Source: CAYMYN01 sp964394665 (GTDB lineage: Bacteria > Planctomycetota > UBA1135 > GCA-002686595). Taken from it: 64,000 nt of DNA. Where the stretch lies: the NCBI GenBank assembly GCA_964394665.1, contig CAYMYN010000006.1, positions 1 to 64,000 on the forward strand, in the 5' to 3' direction. Every line of letters begins with the position of its first letter. The first letter of the stretch is position 1. The position numbers and the translations under genes were made by a program. Below, in pieces: positions 42,069 to 49,632 of the stretch. The notes beneath the pieces are model-generated. The model searched no databases. It was not told the DNA's origin and was given only the letters and a program-made list of their open reading frames with translations.

Positions 42069-43132
42069 TCTCGGGACCGTCGAACGCAGACTCCGCCGCG
42101 CCCTCCGCGCCGCCGCAGGACACCCCCGCGCGCGGCTCGGGCAGGGCCCGGCGCATCTGGCGTCGCACCTGGGTGGGAGCGTTGCTGGCGGGCGTGGTCG
42201 CGGGCCTGCTGGCCGGCGCCTGGTCGCAACACGGCGGCGCGCTGGTGTGGCTCTTCGGATCGCTCGTCGCCCTGGGCTGCTGCGCGGAGATCGGCCGCCT
42301 GGGGAGCTTCGCGGGCCGCGGGCTGGCCCCGCCGCTGCTCGCCGCCGGGGCCGTGATCGTGGCGGCCCACGGGCGCGAGCTCGCGGACGGACCCGAGCTC
42401 TCCCTGGGTTGGCGCTACCTCGAGGCGCTGCTGTTCGCGGTGTGCGTCGGCGCGGCGACGCGCGGCAGCACGCCGGCGCGGACCAGGACCCTGGCCCTCC
42501 TGGCTGCCCTGGTCGGCGTGGGCTTCCACCTGCTCGGGCCGCAGGCGGAGCTGCAACGCGCCGCCCTCGTGGGCCTCACCCTCCCCGCGGCGTTGCTCGC
42601 GCTGCGCCTGTGGACGCGCCCCGACGCGCGGGACGAGCTGCGCCTCCTGGCCTTCCTCGCGCTGTGGCTCGTCGTGCCCTCGCTCGGGCTGCTGCACGTC
42701 TGGTGGGGTTATGGCGCGGCCGGCCTGACGGCCCTGGTGATCCTCTCCAAGATCGGCGACGTGTTCGGGTACTACGTCGGCAGCGCCCTGGGGCGCACGC
42801 ACCCCTTCCCGCGCATCAGCCCCGGCAAGACCACCGCCGGCTGCGTGGGTTCCCTGGTCGCGGCGCTGGTGGTCGGGGCGCTGCTGGTGCCCGCGGGCCT
42901 GCTGCCGGACGGGCGGCTGGGGATCTGGGGCGGGGTGCTCGCCGGTCTGGTGACGAACCTCGCCGCTCAGGCGGGGGACCTGCTCGAGAGCAAGGTCAAG
43001 CGGACGGCCGGCGTGAAGGACTCCGGGAGCTGGTTCGGGCCCGCCGGGGGGCTCCTGGACCTCGTCGACAGCCTCCTGCTCTCGGCGCCCGTGGCCCTGC
43101 TGGCCTGGCCCTGGATCCTGGGTGAGACTTGA
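42065..43132 (+). CDS. cdsA: Phosphatidate cytidylyltransferase (CDP-diglyceride synthase)
   Basis: 355 residues, TTG start overlapping the uppS stop by four bases; family start and coupling favour it. About eight hydrophobic helices are seen. The CdsA signature lies at the C-terminus: SKIGDVFGYYVGSALGRTHP, ISPGKTTAGCVGSL and LESKVKRTAGVKDSGSWFGP followed by GGLLDLVDSLLLSAP. The usual PGHGG..DR.DS is here FGPAGGLLDLVDS, a noticeable variant that still keeps the Asp residues. It makes CDP-diacylglycerol for phospholipid synthesis in the inner membrane. Confidence 0.93.
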   Translation: MISGPSNADSAAPSAPPQDTPARGSGRARRIWRRTWVGALLAGVVAGLLAGAWSQHGGALVWLFGSLVALGCCAEIGRLGSFAGRGLAPPLLAAGAVIVAAHGRELADGPELSLGWRYLEALLFAVCVGAATRGSTPARTRTLALLAALVGVGFHLLGPQAELQRAALVGLTLPAALLALRLWTRPDARDELRLLAFLALWLVVPSLGLLHVWWGYGAAGLTALVILSKIGDVFGYYVGSALGRTHPFPRISPGKTTAGCVGSLVAALVVGALLVPAGLLPDGRLGIWGGVLAGLVTNLAAQAGDLLESKVKRTAGVKDSGSWFGPAGGLLDLVDSLLLSAPVALLAWPWILGET

Positions 43133-43208
43133 ACCGTAGGATCTGAGGCCCAAAGCTCCGCCCTCCGCGCCCAGGAACCAGCCCCCGACCGTCGGCCGGG
43201 ACCCATCC

Positions 43209-44282
43209 TTGATCGAACTCACCATCCCGCTGCGCTCCCACGACGAGGCCGTCCTGGTCCTGGGTCCCTACGACCGTTACGCGAAGCTCCTGCGAGCGGA
43301 CCTGGGCATCGAGCTGTTCACCCGCCGGGGGAACCTGCGCATCAAGGGCGAGGAGCCGAGCGTGCAGGAAGCGCGGCGCCGCATCGAGCACCTGCTCGGC
43401 AAGTCGCGCAAGGGGCGCGCCCTGGAGGTGCGCGACATCGAGCAGATCCTGCTCGATGCCCGCGGCGACGCGGCCGGCGAGGCGCGGCCGGCCCCCGCGC
43501 GCCCCGGCGCTGGCGAGCGCGCCGAGGGGGCGAACTCCGGATCGCACTCCGGCAACGGCGGCGGTTGGCGCCGTCCCGCGGTGGGCGCGCGCGGGCTGCG
43601 CCTGCGGCCGGTGCAACCGCGCACGGAGAACCAGCGCCGCTACCTCGAGCTGATCGAGCGCAACGATCTCGTCTTCGGGCTCGGCGTGGCGGGCACGGGC
43701 AAGACCTACCTGGCGGTGGCTGCGGCGGTGGCCTCGCTGCGCGAGGGCCGCACGCGGCGCCTGATCATCACGCGACCGGTGGTCGAGGCCGGCGAGCGCC
43801 TGGGCTTCCTGCCCGGCGACGTCGCCGCCAAGCTGAACCCGTACATGCGCCCGGTCTACGACGCGTTGAACGACCAGCTCGGCTTCGAGGACGTCGTGCG
43901 CCTCGAGATGGAGGGCGTGATCGAGGTCGCGCCCCTGGCGTACATGCGCGGCCGGACGCTGTCGCACGCGTTCGTGATCCTCGACGAGGGTCAGAACACG
44001 ACCGTCTCCCAGATGCGCATGTTCCTGACGCGCCTGGGCGAGAACTCGCGCATGGTGGTGACCGGCGACCCGACGCAGAGCGACCTCGATCGCAGCGTGC
44101 GCAGCGGCCTGCACGACGCCGCGCGGCGCCTGCGCGGCGTGCAGGGGATCGGCTTCGCCGAGTTCGATCGACGGGACATCGTGCGCCACCCGCTCGTCGA
44201 GAGCGTGATCCGCGCCTACGAACAACCGGCGCGCGAGCGTGGCGAAGGTGAACGGGGCGAGGACGGCGCGGAGGACCTGTGA
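43209..44282 (+). CDS. PhoH-family ATPase (YbeZ-like)
   Basis: 357 residues from a TTG. The first ~80 residues form a KH-like domain (GPYDRYAKLLRADLGIELFT then RRGNLRIKGEE) seen in long PhoH proteins. A Gly/Ala-rich linker leads to the ATPase: QRRYLELIERNDLVFGLGVA, GTGKTYLAVAAAVASL (Walker A), ITRPVVEAGERLGFLPGD, VILDEGQNTTVSQMRMFLTR (Walker B DEgQ) and VVTGDPTQSDL. PhoH/YbeZ works with the endonuclease YbeY in ribosome quality control; ybeY begins 28 bases after its stop. Separated from cdsA by a 76-bp gap with TAGGAT near its start. Confidence 0.95.
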   Translation: MIELTIPLRSHDEAVLVLGPYDRYAKLLRADLGIELFTRRGNLRIKGEEPSVQEARRRIEHLLGKSRKGRALEVRDIEQILLDARGDAAGEARPAPARPGAGERAEGANSGSHSGNGGGWRRPAVGARGLRLRPVQPRTENQRRYLELIERNDLVFGLGVAGTGKTYLAVAAAVASLREGRTRRLIITRPVVEAGERLGFLPGDVAAKLNPYMRPVYDALNDQLGFEDVVRLEMEGVIEVAPLAYMRGRTLSHAFVILDEGQNTTVSQMRMFLTRLGENSRMVVTGDPTQSDLDRSVRSGLHDAARRLRGVQGIGFAEFDRRDIVRHPLVESVIRAYEQPARERGEGERGEDGAEDL

Positions 44283-44310
44283 GGGCCGGTTCGCCCCCGC
44301 GGGCGCGGCG

Positions 44311-44757
44311 ATGACGGTGCGCATCTTCCGCGAGTTCCCGGCCGAGGAGCTGGATGACGAGCGGCTCGCGCGGGCCGTCGAGGCGGCCCTGGAGCACGGC
44401 GGGCGGCCGTGCCTGGCGGTCGACCTGGTGCTGCTCTCCGACCCCGCGCTCGCGGAGCTCCACGGCCGCTTCCTGGACGATCCCACGCCGACGGACGTGA
44501 TGGCCTTCGACCTGGGGCCGCCCGAGTTCGCGCCCGATCCGAGCGGGGAACGGGAGCCGGAGGCCGAGATCTACGTGAGCGTCGAGCGCGCCCGCGCGCT
44601 GGCCGCCGAGCACGGTCACGGCGCGGACCGCGAGCTCCTGCTGTACGTCGTCCACGGCGCGCTGCACCTGTGCGGCTACGACGACCAAGAGGAGGGCGAG
44701 CGCCTGCGCATGCGCGCCGCCGAGGCGGCCGTGATGCAGGGCCTCGACCCGCGCTGA
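44311..44757 (+). CDS. ybeY: Endoribonuclease YbeY
   Basis: 148 residues from ATG 44311; the in-frame start further upstream lies inside phoH and gives no homology. Family features: LLSDPALAELHGRFLDDPTP, TDVMAFDLGPPE, AEIYVSVERARALAAEH and the metal motif HGALHLCGYDD near residue 115. The usual motif is H-x3-H-x5-H; here the third His position is Asp, a variant I have seen in other YbeY sequences but which changes the metal set. It matures 16S rRNA 3' ends and interacts with PhoH. It follows phoH directly, probably in the same transcript. Confidence 0.9.
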   Translation: MTVRIFREFPAEELDDERLARAVEAALEHGGRPCLAVDLVLLSDPALAELHGRFLDDPTPTDVMAFDLGPPEFAPDPSGEREPEAEIYVSVERARALAAEHGHGADRELLLYVVHGALHLCGYDDQEEGERLRMRAAEAAVMQGLDPR

Positions 44758-45101
44758 CGGACGCCGTCGTCGAGGACGCGCGCGCCGACGCCGGTCGCCG
44801 CCGCCATCGCACGCGCTTTTTTTTTGTGCCGCGATCCGCTCCTGCGGAGCGCGGCGTGGCCGTCCGGGTTTGCGTCGCCGCGGCCGAAAACCCGCGCGCG
44901 CGGGACGCGCCCGGCGTTCGCGCCGCGCCGCCCTCGACGCTGCGCGCGCGTGTTCTCTCTTGAACACGGCGCGCGGAGCAGTAGGAAGGAGGGGACGGCG
45001 CGCCCGCGGAGGCGCCGCTCGTCGCCGGCGCGGGTGCGCGAGCCCGCTCGGCGCGAGTTCCCCGCGGACCGCGACCTCGAGCACATGCGGAGGTGAAGTC
45101 C
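44758..45101 (+). promoter_or_regulatory. Spacer with T-tract and palindrome upstream of the sigma factor gene
   Basis: 344 bp. A run of nine Ts (44817-44825) after a GC-rich hairpin-prone stretch may terminate phoH-ybeY. GTGTTC-N6-GAACAC (44950-44955, 44962-44967) is a perfect inverted repeat flanked by GC-alternating sequence, and could be an operator of the sigma gene. GGAGGTG at 45089-45095 is the ribosome-binding site that decides the TTG start at 45102. Confidence 0.45.
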
Positions 45102-45929
45102 TTGGCCGGAACGAGCATCGAGCGAGCGGGCACCCACGCCGACGGTCCAAAGACCGTTGCGGCGGCTGCGCCCGACGTCGAGGAGCGCCGCCGCCGCCTG
45201 GATGCGTTGTGGGCCGCCTACCACGACCAGCCCAGCGACCAGGCGCGCAATGCCCTGGTGGAGGCCTACCAGTCCCTCGCCCAGGAGGTCGCGCGGCGCT
45301 TCGCCCAGCGCCTGCCCCGCAGCGTCGACCGGGGCGACCTGATGACGGCCGCCAGCGTGGGCCTGATGGGGGCCATCGGCGGATTCGACCCCTCCCGCGG
45401 CGTGCGCTTCGAGTCCTACTGCGAGCTGCGCGTCAAGGGCGCCCTGCTGGACGAGCTGCGCAATCAGGACTGGCTGCCCCGCCCCTGGCGCGCGCGCCTC
45501 GAGCAACAGAAACGCGTGATCGAACGCCTGCGCGCCCAGCACAGCCGCGACCCGGCCGACGACGAGGTGGCGGCGGCGATGGAGATGGCCTTCGACGAGT
45601 ACCTGCTGGTCTTCGGCACCGGGATGCCGGGCGCTCCCAGCGGCTCCGCCCCGAGCGACGAGAGCCCGCTCCCCACCGGCCTCGACGTGTTCGCCGACCC
45701 CTCGTCCGACCGAACGGACGATCACCTGACGCGCGAGGAGATCCTCAGCCTCGTGGCCCAGCGCTTGACCGAGCAGGAGTATCGCGTGCTCTACCTCAAG
45801 TACTGGGAGGGCCTCTCGATGCGCGAGATCGGCCTGGTCACGAAGCTCTCCGAGTCGCGGGTCAGCAAGTTGCACGCGCGTCTGATCGAACGCCTGCGCG
45901 ATCGCTTCCGCGTCCCGCGCGACGCCTGA
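45102..45929 (+). CDS. Sigma factor of the FliA/WhiG (sigma-28) type
   Basis: 275 residues. I chose TTG 45102 over GTG 45093 because GGAGG (45089-45093) is spaced eight bases before the TTG, while the GTG overlaps it. Region 2: YHDQPSDQARNALVEAYQSL, SVDRGDLMTAASVGLMGAIG and GVRFESYCELRVKGALLDEL then RNQDW, which is characteristic of FliA/WhiG. Region 3 is PADDEVAAAMEMAFDEYL. Region 4 (VAQRLTEQEYRVLYLKYWEG, LSMREIGLVTKLSESRVSKL) is the -35 recognition helix-turn-helix. Such factors drive flagellar genes or developmental programmes. No flagellar gene is visible here, so the regulon is unknown. A hairpin terminator follows. Confidence 0.93.
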   Translation: MAGTSIERAGTHADGPKTVAAAAPDVEERRRRLDALWAAYHDQPSDQARNALVEAYQSLAQEVARRFAQRLPRSVDRGDLMTAASVGLMGAIGGFDPSRGVRFESYCELRVKGALLDELRNQDWLPRPWRARLEQQKRVIERLRAQHSRDPADDEVAAAMEMAFDEYLLVFGTGMPGAPSGSAPSDESPLPTGLDVFADPSSDRTDDHLTREEILSLVAQRLTEQEYRVLYLKYWEGLSMREIGLVTKLSESRVSKLHARLIERLRDRFRVPRDA

Positions 45930-45958
45930 CCCGCGGGGTTCCCCCGCAAGAAAGAGGC

Positions 45959-45987
45959 GAGGGCACGGAGCGCGGCCCCGTGCCCTC
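45959..45987 (+). terminator. Terminator hairpin after the sigma factor gene
   Basis: GAGGGCACGG (45959-45968) and CCGTGCCCTC (45978-45987) form a 10-bp perfect stem 30 bases after the stop. No T-run follows. Confidence 0.55.
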
Positions 45988-46821
45988 ACCATTCCCGACG
46001 CCCTCGCTCCCGCGGCGAGTCGCGCGACCCGTTCACCCCACGTACGGATCCACGCCCGGCCCCCGTAGGGGCCTCGGCATCGAGAGACGTCGCGGTCGGG
46101 GCCGTCCCCACGAACCCCGGCCGGACGTCGTCGCGGGAATGCCGAGCGGTCCCGTCCCCGTGGGACCGAACTCGGACTCGTGGCGGCGCGGATGGGGCGC
46201 CCGCGCACCCCCCCGGCCGACCGGCGGGCGCGCGCGCCCCCCGGAGATTCCTGCCCAGCCATCACCAGCCCGACCCCCGCGCCCGCCGACCGGGCCGCGC
46301 TCCCCGTCCACCCGATCCCACCCCAGAGGAGCAGGGGCCCGGGTCGGGCGCGGTGCACGGTTTCCATCGGGAAGCCCGCGGAGGTGGGGTTGGCTTCGAA
46401 GTCGCATTCTGCGCGAGCCTCTTCGGCCGGGCCCTCCGGGGACCGTAACAGGAATCTGCATTTCCGCCGGCCAGGCCTTCGAGCCGCCCGGCGCCCCCGC
46501 GAACCCGCCTCCGGGGGGCGCTGGGGCCGTGCGCGCAGGCGGGGACGGCGCCTTCCCGGGGGGAGTGGAGAACAGGATCGGGCGCCCGCTCCGATCCGGG
46601 CGCCGGAGCACCGGCGCGCCCTCCGCGCAGGGCTCTGGGGCCCACTCCGGCGGACGGGAGCGACCCTCCGGGGCCGCCGCGGACCAAAATGAGAACCCGT
46701 AAGTCGCTTGCTGGATTGGACTTACGAGAACATGAAGGATTTTTTTGGCCTCCGATTGCACCGCACCGATGCGTTTGCACGACTCGGAGTGCTCCGGGGG
46801 CGAGCCCAGCGAGGCGCACAG
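45988..46821. other. Longest gene-free stretch of the window, with a structured AT-richer 3' part
   Basis: 834 bp without a credible gene; the GC-rich ORFs crossing it have Arg/Pro/Gly-rich translations typical of shadows. The last 120 bp differ. CGTAAGTC (46698-46705) pairs with GACTTACG (46719-46726). A T7 run lies around 46740. CTCCGA (46750-46755) pairs with TCGGAG (46784-46789). TTGGAC at 46716 could be a -35, but its -10 partner is weak. The structured part ends 33 bases before parA and could be its leader, a small RNA or a partition site. Confidence 0.4.
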
Positions 46822-47664
46822 ATGCATACCTTCGCGTTCGTCAACCAGAAAGGCGGCTGCGGGAAGACCACCTCGGCCCTGCACCTGGCGGGGGCCCTGG
46901 CCGCGGGTGGGGGGCGGGTGCTGCTCGCCGACCTCGACCCCCAGGCCCACGCCACCCTCGGGCTGGGGATCGCCGTCGAGGGTCGGCCGACCCTGGCCGA
47001 GGTGCTGATCGACGGGCTGCCGGGGGCCCGGGCCCTGCGCTCGGCGCCGGGCGGGATCGACCTGCTGCCGTCCTGCCCCCGGCTGGCCGAGTTCGAGGAG
47101 CTCGCCGCGCGGCGCCTCGAGCCCGAACAAGCCCTGCGCGGCGTGCTCGCCGAGCTGGCGGACGCCTACGACTACGCCCTGCTCGACTGCCCGCCGCGCA
47201 CGGACGGCGTGCTGGCGGCCAACGCCCTGCGCGCGGCGGACACCGCGATCCTGGTCGTCGAGGCCGGCGCCTTCGCCCTGCAGGGCGCGCACCAAGCGCT
47301 GGCGGTGCTCGGCGAGGTCGCCCTCGACATGGAGCGCCCCTTCGACGTGCGCGTGCTCGGCACGCTCTTCGACCGGCGCACGCGGTTGGCGCGGGAACTC
47401 CTGATCGCGATGCAGGCGCGTTTCGGTGAGTCCCTGTTCGACACCGCGATCCACACCAGCGCGCGGCTGCGCGAGGCGGCTGCGTTCGGCCTGCCGATCC
47501 AGATCCTCGACCCGACGAGCCGCGCGGCCCGGGACTTCGAGGCCCTGGGGCAGGAAGCGGTCGAGCACGCGCGGCGGAGCGCTCCGGCGCGTCCCGCCGA
47601 GCTCCCGCGCCCCGCCGCCGCGGAGGCGGCCGGGCGCGAGGGGACCCGAACCCTGACCTGTTGA
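46822..47664 (+). CDS. ParA/MinD-type ATPase
   Basis: 280 residues. I chose ATG 46822 because MHTFAFVNQKGGCGKTT is the universal ParA start. The deviant Walker A KGGCGKTT has signature Lys10 and Lys15. Walker A' is LLADLDPQAHATLGLG and Walker B is YDYALLDCPPRTDGV. Later come NALRAADTAILVVEAGAFAL and the ParA-like end with FDTAIHTSARLREAAAFGLP. These ATPases form gradients on the nucleoid or membrane and position chromosomes, plasmids, chemoreceptors or protein organelles (McdA for carboxysomes). There is no parB or DnaA-box-rich origin next to it. The neighbours are an HhH protein and an Asn-rich protein, so cargo positioning is more likely than segregation. That reading is inference. Confidence 0.92.
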   Translation: MHTFAFVNQKGGCGKTTSALHLAGALAAGGGRVLLADLDPQAHATLGLGIAVEGRPTLAEVLIDGLPGARALRSAPGGIDLLPSCPRLAEFEELAARRLEPEQALRGVLAELADAYDYALLDCPPRTDGVLAANALRAADTAILVVEAGAFALQGAHQALAVLGEVALDMERPFDVRVLGTLFDRRTRLARELLIAMQARFGESLFDTAIHTSARLREAAAFGLPIQILDPTSRAARDFEALGQEAVEHARRSAPARPAELPRPAAAEAAGREGTRTLTC

Positions 47665-47672
47665 GGCGAACC

Positions 47673-48395
47673 ATGGATGGACTGGCCCTCCTGTGCACCC
47701 TCCACGCCCGTGGGCCCACGACCCTGGAGCGCCTGCGCGGCGCCGGCGTGCGGAACCTCGACGAGCTCCCGACCCTGCGTGAAGAGGAGCTGGCCCGCAT
47801 CCTGGGCTGCTCCGCAGCGGCCGCCCGGCGCTTCGCGGGCGAAGCTCGCCTGCTCGCCGGCCGCATCGGCGCGGGGACGGCCGAGCGCGGGGGCGAGCCG
47901 CGGCCCGCGCTCGCCCGTCCCGCGCCGGCCGGCGCTCAGGCGCGTACAGCCGGCGAGCCCGAGGTCGAGCTGCGGCCCGCCCAACGCCCGGCTCCGAGCG
48001 TCGCCTGGCCGCTCCACGGGCGGCCCGAACGTTCCGGCCTCCGCGCGCCCGAGCTGCGGGAGGCGCCGTCCCCGGCCGCTGTGCCGCCCGCACCGGTCGG
48101 CGAGGCCCTGCGCCCGGGCGACTTCCCGGGCCTCTCGCCCGAGCTGTGCCGCGCCCTCGAGCAGAACGGCGTGCGCACCGCGGCGGACCTCGCGCGCACG
48201 GCGGACCTCGCCCTCGCGCGCCGCATCGGGCTCTCGTTCCCCAAGCTCCTGGACCTCGCCCACTCGGCACGGGTCCGGAGCTCGGCCGCGCCCTCCGGCG
48301 CGGGCCTTCCCGCGCGGAGCGCCGACGCGCCCCGGCGGGTGATCGTCGGGCCGCCCTCCGAGCAGGAAGTCGGCGTCGGCGGTCCGTTCACCTGA
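47673..48395 (+). CDS. Protein with two helix-hairpin-helix-like (SAM-like) domains joined by a disordered linker
   Basis: 240 residues. ATG 47673 has GAGG (47663-47666) at good spacing; a TTG overlapping the parA stop is the alternative. N-terminal domain (about 1-60): LLCTLHARGPTTLERLRGAG, VRNLDELPTLREEELARILG then CSAAAARRFAGEA. C-terminal domain (about 155-205): FPGLSPELCRALEQNGVRTA, DLARTADLALARRIGLSFPK. Both have the G-hxxLxxLxxxxxxxLA pattern of HhH/DUF4332-like folds. A ~90-residue Ala/Pro/Arg linker joins them. Such modules bind DNA or other proteins, so this may be the adaptor between ParA and its cargo. It sits eight bases after parA and 68 before the Asn-rich gene. Confidence 0.7.
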   Translation: MDGLALLCTLHARGPTTLERLRGAGVRNLDELPTLREEELARILGCSAAAARRFAGEARLLAGRIGAGTAERGGEPRPALARPAPAGAQARTAGEPEVELRPAQRPAPSVAWPLHGRPERSGLRAPELREAPSPAAVPPAPVGEALRPGDFPGLSPELCRALEQNGVRTAADLARTADLALARRIGLSFPKLLDLAHSARVRSSAAPSGAGLPARSADAPRRVIVGPPSEQEVGVGGPFT

Positions 48396-48463
48396 CACCG
48401 CGACGCGCGCCGGCTTCGCGCCCAGCGCGCATCCCCGCATCCCTCACTCCAACGCGACGAGAC

Positions 48464-49495
48464 ATGGCAACCACCACCCACAACACCTACACGGGCAAGT
48501 TCTTCTTCGTGTCGGGCATCCAGAACGGTCGTTCGGCCTTCCTCGGCCGCGCCGTGGATCAACCCTACGAGGGTTACGTCACGCTCGAGGGCAAGAGCGT
48601 GAACTTCGGCAACAACGGCTTCTTCACGTTGTCGCCCTTCACGACGCTGACGCGTTTCCCGATCCAGGACCCCAACGTCACGATCCACCAGGTCGCGAAC
48701 AACCCGGTCTTCGACGAGGTCAAGAACCTGTTCGAGCGGCCCATCACCCAGATCAGCCGGACCAGCTACCCGCTGTTCTACCGCTGGATGGAGACCTGCC
48801 TCTACAACGAGAACCAGAGCTCGAACTTCGGCTGGAACCCGTTCGGCGGCAACGCCTCCCACGGCACGCCGAACAACCCCTTCTTCGGCTTCTACGACGG
48901 GTTCGTCTCGAGCGCCAACCAGTTCCGCCGCGCGCTGTTCCAGGCGCCGCAGGTGCACAGCACGCGCGAGCTCGACAAGGTCACCGACCTCGAAGGCAAC
49001 CTGACCATCGACATCGGCAAGATCACCAACCAGATCGCGATCAAGTTCAACCAGCTCGTCGGCCGCAACAGCGAGCTCTCGAACTTCTTCGAGTCGTTCC
49101 AGAGCTTCCACTTCTACAACAACTCCGGCAACGGCGGCTTCGGCTTCAACGGCGGGTACAACAACGGCGCGCTGGCGATCAGCGGCTGGACCTTCCTGCT
49201 GAACCGCATGCAGGTGGCCAAGCACTGGGCGCGCCGCAAGGGCGACACGGCGCTGGTGCGCGAGCTCAACTCGCTCACCAAGGAAGGCATCAACCACCTC
49301 AACGAGGTCATCCTCGAGCACTGCAGCGCCCTCGACATCCTGATCGCCGAGGCCTTCTCGCAGTACGGCATCACGACCGAGATCTACGGCGAGATGCAGC
49401 CCTTCAACGGCTACACCTCGAGCACCCCGACCCCGACGAGCTGGCAGTCGCAGGGCTCGTACTCGACGCCCATGACGACCGGCGCCGGCTACTGA
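48464..49495 (+). CDS. Asn/Phe/Tyr-rich protein of unknown function, probably abundant
   Basis: 343 residues, not recognised. Composition is unlike every neighbour: many Asn, Phe, Tyr, Ser and Thr, few Arg. Codon choice looks strongly optimised: nearly all Asn are AAC, Phe TTC and Tyr TAC, as in highly expressed genes. It begins TTHNTYTGKFFFVSGIQNGR. It has a helical core (TDLEGNLTIDIGKITNQIAI, then FNQLVGRNSELSNFFESFQS), a Gly/Asn loop (NNSGNGGFGFNGGYNNGALA) and a C-terminal helix region (RRKGDTALVRELNSLTKEGI, NHLNEVILEHCSALDILIAE). It ends in a Ser/Thr/Pro tail. No signal peptide or membrane helix. It may be a structural cytoplasmic protein and the ParA cargo, which is inference. Two strong hairpins follow. 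Confidence 0.75.
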   Translation: MATTTHNTYTGKFFFVSGIQNGRSAFLGRAVDQPYEGYVTLEGKSVNFGNNGFFTLSPFTTLTRFPIQDPNVTIHQVANNPVFDEVKNLFERPITQISRTSYPLFYRWMETCLYNENQSSNFGWNPFGGNASHGTPNNPFFGFYDGFVSSANQFRRALFQAPQVHSTRELDKVTDLEGNLTIDIGKITNQIAIKFNQLVGRNSELSNFFESFQSFHFYNNSGNGGFGFNGGYNNGALAISGWTFLLNRMQVAKHWARRKGDTALVRELNSLTKEGINHLNEVILEHCSALDILIAEAFSQYGITTEIYGEMQPFNGYTSSTPTPTSWQSQGSYSTPMTTGAGY

Positions 49496-49512
49496 TCCGG
49501 TAGGTCCACGCC

Positions 49513-49580
49513 GCCGGAGCGCGCCGCGCGCTCCGGCCCCGCGCGCCCCCGGCGACCTACGCGGTCGCCGGGGGCGCGCG
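49513..49580 (+). terminator. Tandem strong hairpins
   Basis: Stem 1: GCCGGAGCGCG (49513-49523) with 49527-49537, 3-base loop. Stem 2: 18 bp perfect, 49540-49557 with 49563-49580, 5-base loop. They end the Asn-rich gene and would also stabilise its mRNA, in keeping with high expression. Confidence 0.75.
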
Positions 49581-49632
49581 CGTGTCGAGCGGGCCCTGGT
49601 TCGGGAGCCCCTGCGAGGCCATCCTCTGCGGC

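Noticed and set aside
39473..43132. A single 1219-codon plus-strand frame covering purA, uppS and cdsA
   Set aside because: Only its last ~355 codons (cdsA) have protein character. purA and uppS are clear in another frame over the remainder.
46262..46819. ORFs on both strands in the gap before parA
   Set aside because: All are Gly/Arg/Pro-rich with no recognisable domain or plausible ribosome-binding site, as expected for shadows in GC-rich DNA.
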